This document shows positions 12,382 through 19,857 of a DNA stretch of 28,407 bases, one piece after another. A model generated the notes under the pieces. That model made no database searches and was not told where the DNA came from. It saw only the letters and a program-made list of their open reading frames with translations. This DNA is from a virus. The stretch is taken from positions 1 to 28,407 of the IMG/VR virus record IMGVR_UViG_3300041809_000360; one strand, given 5' to 3'. Each line of letters opens with the position of its first letter. Positions within the stretch are counted from its first letter, which is position 1. Position numbers and translations under genes: made by a program.

Positions 12382-13132
12382 TATGGACGACGTACCACAC
12401 CTGAGCGATATAGAGAAGAAGAAGATTCTCGCCGGCATACCGTCGTGGCAGCTGCAGGCGCGTAAGTCAGGGATACCCGGGCACGGCGTTGGCGCGATCT
12501 ACCCGATCCCCGAAGACGTAATGCTGATCCAGCCGTTCGATATCCCGATGCATTGGCCGCGCTCCTACGGGATGGACCCGGGCTGGAACTGCACCGCGGT
12601 AGTCTGGTTCGCGTGGGATATCGACAACGGTTTCAAAGACGCCGCCGGCAACCAACGGTACCCTGCAGTTGCGTACGACGAATACTATCGGGGCCAGGCG
12701 GACCCGGCCGTGCATGTCGCGGCAATCAACCGCCGCGGTCCGTGGATTCACGGTGTCATTGACCCCGCCGCACAGAAGGCTCGTGGCACGGACGGCGAGC
12801 TGTTGATAGATACGTACTGTAATCTCGGCCTGAAGGTTACGAAGGCTGATAACACGGTCGTGACCGGGCTGGTGCAGACCTGGGACATGCTCTCGACGCA
12901 GCAGCTGCGTATCTTCAACACGCTGACGAACTGGCGCAAAGAAGTGCGCCTGTACCGCCGCGACGAGAAGGGAAATATAATAAAAAAGAATGACCACCTA
13001 ATGGACGCCACACGCTACAACGTGATGAGTGGGTTCGAGGTGGCGAAGGCTCCTCCGGCCAGCGATGGTGGCGTACCCTGGTTCAGTTGGGCCCCTGAGA
13101 TGGCGACGCCGGGTGGTGTATGGAGCGGGTGA
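12362..13132 (+). CDS. terL: Large terminase, nuclease domain (second part of split TerL)
   Basis: This 256-residue frame begins MKAVFLDMDDVPHLSDIEKK. MDDVPHL is the linker normally found mid-protein in intact TerL, followed by QARKSGIPGHGVGAIYPI. The RNase H-like nuclease signatures are all present: GMDPGW with Asp72, VIDPAAQ with Asp134, and DHLMDATRY with Asp211/Asp215 as metal ligands. It cuts the concatemer at packaging start and headful end. It overlaps the ATPase frame by 20 bases and is +1 relative to it. A TAG in its own frame at 12353-12355 means no read-in from further upstream. It may be a separate subunit, the product of a frameshift, or one gene broken by an indel or sequence error. 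Confidence 0.85.
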   Translation: MKAVFLDMDDVPHLSDIEKKKILAGIPSWQLQARKSGIPGHGVGAIYPIPEDVMLIQPFDIPMHWPRSYGMDPGWNCTAVVWFAWDIDNGFKDAAGNQRYPAVAYDEYYRGQADPAVHVAAINRRGPWIHGVIDPAAQKARGTDGELLIDTYCNLGLKVTKADNTVVTGLVQTWDMLSTQQLRIFNTLTNWRKEVRLYRRDEKGNIIKKNDHLMDATRYNVMSGFEVAKAPPASDGGVPWFSWAPEMATPGGVWSG

Positions 13133-13329
13133 CCCCCATCCACGTATTGGAGTATGAGTTCCGCCGGAAAGGCGTTTTCGTTTTGGTTGATGCGCGCCGC
13201 CGGGAGCTTTGGTTCTACGGATATAAGCCCACCGAGATCAAGCAAATGATTGACTCCATCAGAGGGCGCAGTGAAGAGATGGTGAAGTTTTTAATCGCGC
13301 GAGCAAGCGTAAGGGGTGAGACCAAATGA
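13120..13329 (+). CDS. Small hypothetical protein between terL and portal
   Basis: The product is 69 residues from ATG 13120 or 66 from GTG 13129, which would give a tidy GTGA overlap with the terL stop and has GGAG just upstream. The sequence includes VLEYEFRRKGVFVLVDARRR and ELWFYGYKPTEIKQMIDSIR: two or three beta-strands followed by helices, a compact alpha/beta miniprotein. No family is recognised. ATGA overlap with the next gene indicates coupled expression in the packaging/head operon. Confidence 0.6.
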   Translation: MERVTPIHVLEYEFRRKGVFVLVDARRRELWFYGYKPTEIKQMIDSIRGRSEEMVKFLIARASVRGETK

Positions 13330-13820
13330 GCGTTACATTGAAGTTGGTGCACGAAGAGGGTATCCGCCTGCGACAGCAGTCGGCCCATAAGATCGAACAG
13401 ACGGATTTGGCTGGTGGCCCGTCAACGCAGATCGTTGACTGGCGCTTCGTTAAGCGGCCAGCGTCGGACGGCAAGATCGTCGAGGAGTGTCAGCAAGATG
13501 AAGATCCGCGTCGTGTCGACGCCAACGGCCGCAAGGCGCAGCTGGGCACCTACACAGTGCACGTCACGGCTGGAATGAACAACCTGGTGATCGAGCGCAA
13601 GGGTAAGGTATCCCCGTACAGCTTCAAGAACCCTGCTATTCGTAACCAGGTTCGTGTCCAGCACCAGCGGTTGGTTGAGTCCGGCCGCAAGACCAAAGAA
13701 GGGAAATCCGTGCACGAGTGGAAGAACGACGGGGTAGCCAAGTACGTTCCACCAAACTCTTTCGACGGAGTTTTTGTGGGTGATGGGCAACGCGCAATCT
13801 TGGATGAAATGCCGACGTAA
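13326..13820 (+). CDS. Hypothetical protein upstream of the portal gene
   Basis: This 164-residue protein begins MSVTLKLVHEEGIRLRQQSA. It is hydrophilic and mixed alpha/beta, with basic segments (VIERKGKVSPYSFKNPAIRN and QHQRLVESGRKTKEGKSVHE). It ends DGQRAILDEMPT directly before the portal ATG with no gap. I do not recognise it. Its invariant-looking placement between terminase and portal would fit a packaging or head-assembly accessory, but sequence alone does not show this. Confidence 0.6.
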   Translation: MSVTLKLVHEEGIRLRQQSAHKIEQTDLAGGPSTQIVDWRFVKRPASDGKIVEECQQDEDPRRVDANGRKAQLGTYTVHVTAGMNNLVIERKGKVSPYSFKNPAIRNQVRVQHQRLVESGRKTKEGKSVHEWKNDGVAKYVPPNSFDGVFVGDGQRAILDEMPT

Positions 13821-16298
13821 ATGGCTAGTACGAACGCGTCTGACAATTGGGACCTAGTAGGAAACGTGCCGGGACAGTCCGGCGCGCTCCCCCGTTCTCC
13901 TGGGTTCGACATCGAAGACAAGGGCGCGCTGATGTCGCGCATCCGCAATTTTCATGACGATGGTGTCGGCGCGTGGGAAGAGAACCGGCGCATGCACTCT
14001 GAAGACCTGAACTTCATCTACAACGCTGAGGCGATGGGTCAGTGGGACCCGGTTGTTCTCCAGAACAGGCGCGGTAAGCCGTGCTACACCTTCAACCGGT
14101 GCCTGCAGCCGGTGAACATGGTGGTCGCCGACATGCGCCAGACGCGCCCCGCCGGCAAGGTTCGCCCCTCGTCCGACGGCGCGTCTGAGGCAATCTCTGA
14201 TATTTTTGGCGGCCTGTGCCGCGATATCGAAAAATGTAGCCGCGCTGACCAGATATACAAAGAGCAGTTTAAGTTCGCTGTCGCTGGCGGGTTCGGTGCG
14301 TGGCGCATCATGCCCACCTACATGCAGGACGATGGCGACGGCGCCTTCGATCAGGTGCTGCGTGTCATCAATATCGCTAACCCGCAGACGGTAGTGTGGG
14401 ATCCGCAGTGTGCTGACGCGTGCGCGGCCGACGCCAACCGCTGCATAGTCGCCGAGCGCATCTCCGACGATATCTACGATCAGCTGTACACTACCGGCGA
14501 GAATCCTGTAGGCAACCGCTCCAGCTTCAACATGTCGCGCGACAGCTACGGTTGGTTTACCGACAAGGAAGTCCGCATAGCTGAGTACTTCGAGCGTGTT
14601 CCGCGCGAGAAGTTGATCGCCAAGATGACCGACGGTACCGTGCGCGAGTACGACGCCGACCTTAGGGCGACTGAAGAGCACCTCGAAGATCACGGGCTGA
14701 CGCACGAGAAGCAGGGCGTCACCCGCATCGCCACGAACAAGAAGACCGGTGCCAAGATGATCCGTAAGACCACGAAGTGGCAGGTCATGTGGGTTAAGGT
14801 AGACGGCTCCAACGTGCTCGAAGGGCCGTACTACTATGATTGGAAGAGGATCCCGGTCGTTAGATGCCCCGGCCGCTACATCAACATCGAAGGCCGCAAG
14901 AAGTTCCAGTCATTGGTCCGCCACTCCAAGGACGCGCAGCGCAGCTACAACTCCCGCGCGTCGGACATGATCGAGCGCAGCGCGCTCCTGCCGAAGGCGC
15001 CGTACCTAGTGACGGAGGCCATGATCAAAGGCTACGAGAACGAGTGGAACCAGGCGAACGTCGCCTCGCGACCGTACTTGCCGTACAACGTCGACAAGAA
15101 CGCAGAGGGCGGGATGCCGTTCCGCACGCCGCCGCTCGACCTGCCACAGGGCGCTATGGCGCTCGCGCAGATGTCGATCCAGGACATTCAGGCCACCATC
15201 GGCTACTTTGATCCCGCGCTCGGGAACGCGGAGGATATGAACCGCGTCTCAGGGAAGGCGCTCGTGCAGCACACGAAGCGGTCCGACCTCGGCAGCTTCG
15301 AGTTCATTGATGGGTACGGGTCCGCGCTGCAGCTGACCTGGGAGATGATGGTTGACATGATCCCGACCGTTATGGACTCGGAGCGCGTAGTGCGCATCAT
15401 CGGGAACGACGGTGTCGAGAAACTGGTAGAGATCAACAAAGAGCATGAGCTGACCGGCGACATCATGAACGACCTCTCGAAGGGGTCGTACGACGTTGAG
15501 GTCACCATCGGCCCGAGCTTCCAGTCCGCGCGCCAGGAGGCGCTCGATACGCTGATCTCGTTCGCTGAGGCGATGCCGACGGCCGCGCCCGTTATCCAGG
15601 ACCTGATCGCGAAGAACATCGACTCGCCGGACGCGCAAGAGATGTCGAACCGGCTGAGGATCCCGCTGATACAGCAGGGCATCATCCAGCCGACTGAGAA
15701 AGAGAAGCAGGCAGGCGTCGGATCGAAGAAGAACGCGCAGCAACAGCAGCAGGAACAGACGCAGGCGCTTGAGCTGCAGCTGCTCCAGGGCAAGACCCAG
15801 AAGATGACCGCCGACGCGCAGATCGCGCAGTCTCGCGCTCAGGCTAGCCCGATGGAGCAGCAGAAGGTTCAGTACGAGACCGCCGGCAAGCACCTGGCGA
15901 ACATCAAGCTGGCGCACGAGATAGGCGCCGACACGCAAGACCGCCAGAATGAAGCGCAGTCGGCGCAGATGGATCTCGCCGCCAAGCACGTTGGGAATCT
16001 GCAAGATCTGACGCACGCGGGCCAGCAGCACCAGCAGGATATAGCGCAGCAGGCTCGCGCGCACCAGCACGATCAGATACAGGCGCAGATCAGCTCGCAG
16101 GCAGAGCACCAGCGCGCCCAGCAACAGCACGAGGCAGAGATGCAGCGCGCCGCCCAGGCGCACGAGGCCGAGATGGCGCGCATGCACGCGAAGCACTCGC
16201 TGACGATGAAGCACACACAGGAGTTGAATGAGCAGAAGGTTGCCGCCGCGAAGGCGCTGGCCGCTGCTAAGCCCAAGAAGCCGAAAAAGGCTGCTTGA
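13821..16298 (+). CDS. P22-like portal protein
   Basis: This 825-residue protein resembles the P22 gp1 portal family (about 725 residues in P22). The N-terminal part (30-110) has a helical segment, RRMHSEDLNFIYNAEAMGQW, and then GKPCYTFNRCLQPVNMVVAD. The wing/stem/crown core follows, with GAWRIMPTYM near 157-166 and MSIQDIQATIGYFDPALGNA near 452-471. From about residue 635 to the end it is Gln/Ala/His/Lys-rich and helical (KKNAQQQQQEQTQALELQLL and repeats of QAHEAEMxRxxA), consistent with the long C-terminal barrel of P22-type portals but longer. It forms the dodecameric vertex that the terminase docks to and DNA passes through. The start directly follows the upstream TAA. Confidence 0.88.
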   Translation: MASTNASDNWDLVGNVPGQSGALPRSPGFDIEDKGALMSRIRNFHDDGVGAWEENRRMHSEDLNFIYNAEAMGQWDPVVLQNRRGKPCYTFNRCLQPVNMVVADMRQTRPAGKVRPSSDGASEAISDIFGGLCRDIEKCSRADQIYKEQFKFAVAGGFGAWRIMPTYMQDDGDGAFDQVLRVINIANPQTVVWDPQCADACAADANRCIVAERISDDIYDQLYTTGENPVGNRSSFNMSRDSYGWFTDKEVRIAEYFERVPREKLIAKMTDGTVREYDADLRATEEHLEDHGLTHEKQGVTRIATNKKTGAKMIRKTTKWQVMWVKVDGSNVLEGPYYYDWKRIPVVRCPGRYINIEGRKKFQSLVRHSKDAQRSYNSRASDMIERSALLPKAPYLVTEAMIKGYENEWNQANVASRPYLPYNVDKNAEGGMPFRTPPLDLPQGAMALAQMSIQDIQATIGYFDPALGNAEDMNRVSGKALVQHTKRSDLGSFEFIDGYGSALQLTWEMMVDMIPTVMDSERVVRIIGNDGVEKLVEINKEHELTGDIMNDLSKGSYDVEVTIGPSFQSARQEALDTLISFAEAMPTAAPVIQDLIAKNIDSPDAQEMSNRLRIPLIQQGIIQPTEKEKQAGVGSKKNAQQQQQEQTQALELQLLQGKTQKMTADAQIAQSRAQASPMEQQKVQYETAGKHLANIKLAHEIGADTQDRQNEAQSAQMDLAAKHVGNLQDLTHAGQQHQQDIAQQARAHQHDQIQAQISSQAEHQRAQQQHEAEMQRAAQAHEAEMARMHAKHSLTMKHTQELNEQKVAAAKALAAAKPKKPKKAA

Positions 16299-16305
16299 TT
16301 TTCCC

Positions 16306-16341
16306 AGTCTGGTGAGACTCGCCTCGCGGCAGCGTATGCCG
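16306..16341 (+). other. Two small hairpins between portal and scaffold genes
   Basis: AGTCT-GGTG-AGACT (16306-16319) and CGGCA-GCGTA-TGCCG (16327-16341) are two perfect 5-bp hairpins in the 61-base gap before the scaffold gene. TAGGAGA (16348-16354) is the ribosome-binding site. They may tune the jump in expression needed for scaffold and coat, or protect a processed mRNA 5' end. No T-run follows. Confidence 0.3.
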
Positions 16342-16359
16342 TGTAATTAGGAGACTATC

Positions 16360-17565
16360 ATGGCCTTTTCGAGAGAGGATTTAGAGAACTACGAGAAGCA
16401 ACCGCAGAAGCAGGTCGACGACAAGTTGAACCCGTTTCGCGGTGCTACCCCCGCCCGCGCCGCCGACGCCGCCGCCGTAGCTGCGGTCGCCGCGGGCCAA
16501 GTTGACGCCACTCCGGGAGGCAGAGCTGCAGCGGCAGTCTCGGACCAGCTCGTTGACGACGATGCCCCTATCGTCGACGAAGATGGCACACTCGGCGACC
16601 AGACCGACTCTGGTGAAGGGACTTCGGACGAAGACGCGGACACGTCCACCGCAGACGTCGATCTCAGCGATGAAACGGATCCCAACACGGACTTGACTGG
16701 TGAAGAGGAAGTCGTAGAGGCGACAACTTCTCGGCCGGCACCGAAGAAAGGCTCCGCTGAGGAACGCATAGTAGAGCTGAACGATCTGCTCGAAGGCACG
16801 AAGATATTTGGTAAGCACATGCAGACCCAGCTCAAGGACGCACTGTCCGAGCTGGAGCGGTTGAAGAACGGCGGCAAGCCCACCGAAGCTCAAACCACAG
16901 CTGCAGTTGCTCCTCCTGTTGATGAGGACGAGCCGATGCCGGACCTAGCCGACGCGGACATCGCCTTCGACAACGACAAGTACCGCGCCAAGATGCAGAA
17001 GTGGTCGAAGACTCAGGCAAAGATCGCCGCTCGTGAGATAGTTCGCGAGATGACCGGACAGGACGAGGCGGTGAAACGCCGCGCAGTAGTCGAAGAGAGA
17101 ATCGAGAAGTTTGCGAAAGCGAACCCGGACTACAAGAAGGTAGTTACGGAGAATCCGATTCTGGCTTCGAACCAGCTGGCTCCGGACGCAGGGATCGCCG
17201 TCGCTCAGTCGGAGCACGTCGCCCGTATTCTGTATGAGTTTGGAAAGGATACCGCGCTCGCCATACGAACGGCGAAGCAGTCCCCTGCCCAGCAGCTCAT
17301 CACCATCGGGAAGATAATTGCGAAGATCGAGTCAGAAATCACTTCAGGATCCAAGCAGAACGGCTCTAAGCCCAATGCGCAACAAGGGCAACAGAAGTCC
17401 ATCACCAAGGCGCCTCCTCCCCCGACCCCGACAAGGGCCGGCGGCCGCGCAGCTGAACGCGATATCGTCGACCCTAACATGTCGATGGAAGAGTTCGCTC
17501 GGCGGCACAGAGGCGGTAAACAGTCAGCCCGCGAGACAGCTCGGAAGATGCGCGGACTGAACTAA
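16360..17565 (+). CDS. Capsid scaffolding protein (P22 gp8-like)
   Basis: This 401-residue, highly acidic and largely disordered/helical protein sits directly before the coat gene, the scaffold position. Residues 65-125 are Asp/Glu/Thr-rich (VDDDAPIVDEDGTLGDQ). A coiled-coil-like stretch lies at 130-170 (ERIVELNDLL, then LKDALSELERLK), and helical segments span 200-320. The basic C-terminus (370-401, SMEEFARRHRGGKQSARETA then RKMRGLN) fits the short helix-turn-helix by which P22 scaffold binds coat. It nucleates procapsid assembly and normally leaves before packaging. It is about 100 residues longer than P22 gp8 (303). Confidence 0.82.
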   Translation: MAFSREDLENYEKQPQKQVDDKLNPFRGATPARAADAAAVAAVAAGQVDATPGGRAAAAVSDQLVDDDAPIVDEDGTLGDQTDSGEGTSDEDADTSTADVDLSDETDPNTDLTGEEEVVEATTSRPAPKKGSAEERIVELNDLLEGTKIFGKHMQTQLKDALSELERLKNGGKPTEAQTTAAVAPPVDEDEPMPDLADADIAFDNDKYRAKMQKWSKTQAKIAAREIVREMTGQDEAVKRRAVVEERIEKFAKANPDYKKVVTENPILASNQLAPDAGIAVAQSEHVARILYEFGKDTALAIRTAKQSPAQQLITIGKIIAKIESEITSGSKQNGSKPNAQQGQQKSITKAPPPPTPTRAGGRAAERDIVDPNMSMEEFARRHRGGKQSARETARKMRGLN

Positions 17566-17584
17566 AACAAATCGGAAAGGAATA

Positions 17585-18868
17585 ATGGCTAACTCACTAA
17601 TCACCGCTCAATGGGTCGCTCGCAAGGCGCTTGTCTTGCTGCACTCCAAGAGCAACTTCACGGGTCGCACGAACCGTGACTACCAGAGCTTGCTGCCCGG
17701 CCCCATCAACGGGGTCATCTTGGGTCAACAGCTCTCGATCCGTCTCCCGTTCCAGTACATGCTCCGTACCGGACCGCAGATGAACGCTCAGAACTCTGTC
17801 CAGCGCTTCGCTACCCTGTTGGTCAACCAACAGCTCGGCGTCGACATCAACTTCACTTCGGTGGAGCGGGCGATGTTGCTGAACAACTTCGAAGAGCAAG
17901 TGCTCGAACCTGCTATGGCGCGCCTCGCGGCCGGCATCGAGAACTTCACCACGGGACAAGTCAACAACGTCCCGAAGTTCACTGGCGCCTTCAATACCAC
18001 CGCTACCTACGACCAGCTGCTCCAGAATGAGCAGTACCTGACGGAAGCGTTGGCCCCGGAAGACGACCGGCGCACTTTCACGGCGACCCCGCAAACCTCG
18101 CGGTACTTCGTCCGTGACAACAAGGGCCTCTTCAACCCCGAGTCCACGGTCTCCGACCAGTGGCTGGAGGGTGTGATCGCTGACAAGGCCGCCGGCTACG
18201 TCTGCTTCCGTAATACGAAGCTCCCGACGCACGTCTGCGGTTCGTTCAGCACCACGGCGGCCCCGGCCGTCAACGGTGCCGGTCAGTCCAACCCCGGCGC
18301 GGGCAACGCGTTCGTTTCGACCTTCACGCTGGTCACCAACGGCTGGGCGTCTGGCCTCACGACCTTGAACGCTGGTGACGTCATCAGTATCGCGGGCGTG
18401 AACGAAGTAGACCCGGAGACGAAGGCGTCCCTCGGCCGTCCCAAGCAGTTCGTTGTGACCTCAACCATCAGCGATACCGCGGGCGCGATCTCGATTCCGA
18501 TTGCGCCTGGCATCATCACTGGCGGCGCGTACCAGAACGTGGACAACGTTCCGGCCTCGGGCGCTCTTATCAGCGTCTTCGGCCAGAGCGGCGCTGCCGC
18601 GATTGCCGCGCTCAACGGCGCGTTGATCAAGCAGTCCCTCGGCTGGTACCGGGACGCGATTGTGTTTGCGAACCCCCCGATGCTCGACCTCAGCCCCCTC
18701 GTCAAGATGACGGCTGCGGAAGCGTTCGAAGGGTACAACATCCGCTTCGCGCAACAGTGGGATCCGTCTAACGACGTGCTCCCGGCTCGTCTCGACTCGA
18801 TTGTCGGCGCCGTGCTCGCTTACCCCGAGCTGGCTGTGCGGAACATTGAAGTCGCGTCGGCTGCCTAA
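17585..18868 (+). CDS. Major capsid (coat) protein, P22 gp5-like
   Basis: This 427-residue protein is close to P22 gp5 (430). It begins MANSLITAQWVARKALVLLH, and LSIRLPFQYMLRTGPQMNAQ near 50-69 is characteristic of the P22 coat family. The HK97-type core is split by a beta-rich insertion at about 220-330 (TFTLVTNGWASGLTTLNAGD, VISIAGVNEVDPETKASLGR), corresponding to the telokin-like I-domain. The core resumes with LIKQSLGWYRDAIVFANPPM and ends in the spine/P-domain region. A strong AAAGGA site precedes the ATG, as expected for the most abundant virion protein. It is the likeliest client of the two GroES-like proteins, by analogy with other phages. Confidence 0.9.
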   Translation: MANSLITAQWVARKALVLLHSKSNFTGRTNRDYQSLLPGPINGVILGQQLSIRLPFQYMLRTGPQMNAQNSVQRFATLLVNQQLGVDINFTSVERAMLLNNFEEQVLEPAMARLAAGIENFTTGQVNNVPKFTGAFNTTATYDQLLQNEQYLTEALAPEDDRRTFTATPQTSRYFVRDNKGLFNPESTVSDQWLEGVIADKAAGYVCFRNTKLPTHVCGSFSTTAAPAVNGAGQSNPGAGNAFVSTFTLVTNGWASGLTTLNAGDVISIAGVNEVDPETKASLGRPKQFVVTSTISDTAGAISIPIAPGIITGGAYQNVDNVPASGALISVFGQSGAAAIAALNGALIKQSLGWYRDAIVFANPPMLDLSPLVKMTAAEAFEGYNIRFAQQWDPSNDVLPARLDSIVGAVLAYPELAVRNIEVASAA

Positions 18869-18886
18869 CCCATAGGAATATAGAAA

Positions 18887-19312
18887 ATGGCTAACATTCA
18901 AGTTGGATATGGGCACGGCGACGTTGTCGGCATCCCGTTCGACTTCTACGGTGGCGCGACCCTGGTAACGGGGTCTACCATCACGATGCAAACGGGGCAG
19001 CTCCTGCTGCAGCCTACGGCTGCTGTTTCTCTCACGATCAACCTTCCGCTGAACCCGGTGGACGGTTGCTGTGCTGAGATCAGCAACGTGGCGGCGGTTG
19101 TAGGCTCGGTCATTACGTTGACTGCGGTCAATGCCAACACCGGCGACTCGATTGCGACTGCGGGGCTCGGTGTCCCGGCTTCCCTCACCGTGGTGGCCTC
19201 CACCACGGGCGGCAGCGCGATCAACACCATCAAGTACAAGTACACGTTGAACGGCTTCCAGCCGGCCTCGGGTGCTGCGGTCGCTCCGCGTACTTGGTTC
19301 CGTGTGCAATAA
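18887..19312 (+). CDS. Candidate capsid decoration protein
   Basis: This 141-residue protein begins MANIQVGYGHGDVVGIPFDF, directly after the coat gene with its own AGGA site. It is almost entirely beta-type, alternating Thr/Val/Ser/Gly, with SLTINLPLNPVDGCCAEISN at about 49-68 and YKYTLNGFQPASGAAVAPRT near the end. It has no signal peptide. A small beta-sandwich encoded immediately downstream of coat is the usual location of decoration or cementing proteins (compare phage L Dec, epsilon15 gp10), which strengthen the shell. The assignment is by position and composition only; a small head-completion protein is the alternative. Confidence 0.55.
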   Translation: MANIQVGYGHGDVVGIPFDFYGGATLVTGSTITMQTGQLLLQPTAAVSLTINLPLNPVDGCCAEISNVAAVVGSVITLTAVNANTGDSIATAGLGVPASLTVVASTTGGSAINTIKYKYTLNGFQPASGAAVAPRTWFRVQ

Positions 19313-19319
19313 GAAAAAC

Positions 19320-19348
19320 AGCGCCGCCGCCCTCACCCGGTAGGCGCT
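19320..19348 (+). other. Hairpin in gap between capsid and tail-adaptor genes
   Basis: AGCGCC (19320-19325) pairs perfectly with GGCGCT (19343-19348) around a 17-base loop, seven bases after the preceding stop. A further 5-bp repeat, ACGTC/GACGT, lies at 19357-19361 and 19376-19380. There is no T-run. It may reduce read-through from the highly expressed coat genes into the tail genes or protect mRNA ends. The rest of the 110-base gap shows only the AGAGG site for the next gene. Confidence 0.3.
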
Positions 19349-19422
19349 TGTGGTGAACGTCCACCCATTTAAGTAGACGTGACAAGTCGGGAGAGACCGG
19401 CATCTAATTTCAGAGAGGCGAC

Positions 19423-19857
19423 GTGGCTCAGACGAACCAGCAGATCATCACCGAATCTTTCCAGATTCTTGGCGTCGTACGCGAGGGGCGGCAACCTACG
19501 CCCACGCAGTCCGCCAACGGGATGACGATCCTCAACGACAACCTTCTGACGCAGATGCGCGACGGTTGGGGGAACATTGGCTGGTACCCGCAGACGATTG
19601 CGCAGTTGAATAGCATCGCGCCTCTCAAAGACGAAGACATCGCCGACGTGAAGTACATCCTGGCCGCGTGGCTCTCCGCGCGTTACGGGATCACGATATC
19701 GCCGCCGATGAGCCCGGACGATACTTTTTCGTTGGGTGGAATGATCATGGCAGCCTTCCGGCGCCTGACCAAGCGGTACCTGAAGTACACCGAGTGCGAT
19801 CTCGGCGAGCTATCACGTCCGCAAGGCGGCCCGTGGGGTGGGCCGAACTGGCTCTAA
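19423..19857 (+). CDS. Head-to-tail adaptor, P22 gp4-like
   Basis: This 144-residue protein with a GTG start behind AGAGG begins MAQTNQQIITESFQILGVVR. The N-terminal helical pattern (IITESFQILGVV, then ANGMTILNDNLLTQMRDGWG) and DVKYILAAWLSARYGITISP near 75-94 match the P22 gp4 tail-accessory-factor family (166 residues in P22). That protein forms the ring under the portal and in P22 also has muralytic activity. The C-terminal tail GGPWGGPNWL is Gly/Trp-rich. Its TAA overlaps the ATG of the gp10-like gene, the same gene order as in P22. Confidence 0.8.
   Translation: MAQTNQQIITESFQILGVVREGRQPTPTQSANGMTILNDNLLTQMRDGWGNIGWYPQTIAQLNSIAPLKDEDIADVKYILAAWLSARYGITISPPMSPDDTFSLGGMIMAAFRRLTKRYLKYTECDLGELSRPQGGPWGGPNWL

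Noticed and set aside
13854-16214. Long minus-strand open frames (283, 196 and 321 codons) under the portal gene
   Set aside because: They lie opposite a confident portal gene, and their Leu/Arg/Val or Ser/Cys-rich content mirrors the complement of its codons.
19668-19856. Upstream extension of the gp10-like frame (63 codons)
   Set aside because: It overlaps the gp4-like gene out of frame; the TAATG at 19857 and the family-typical N-terminus give a better start.
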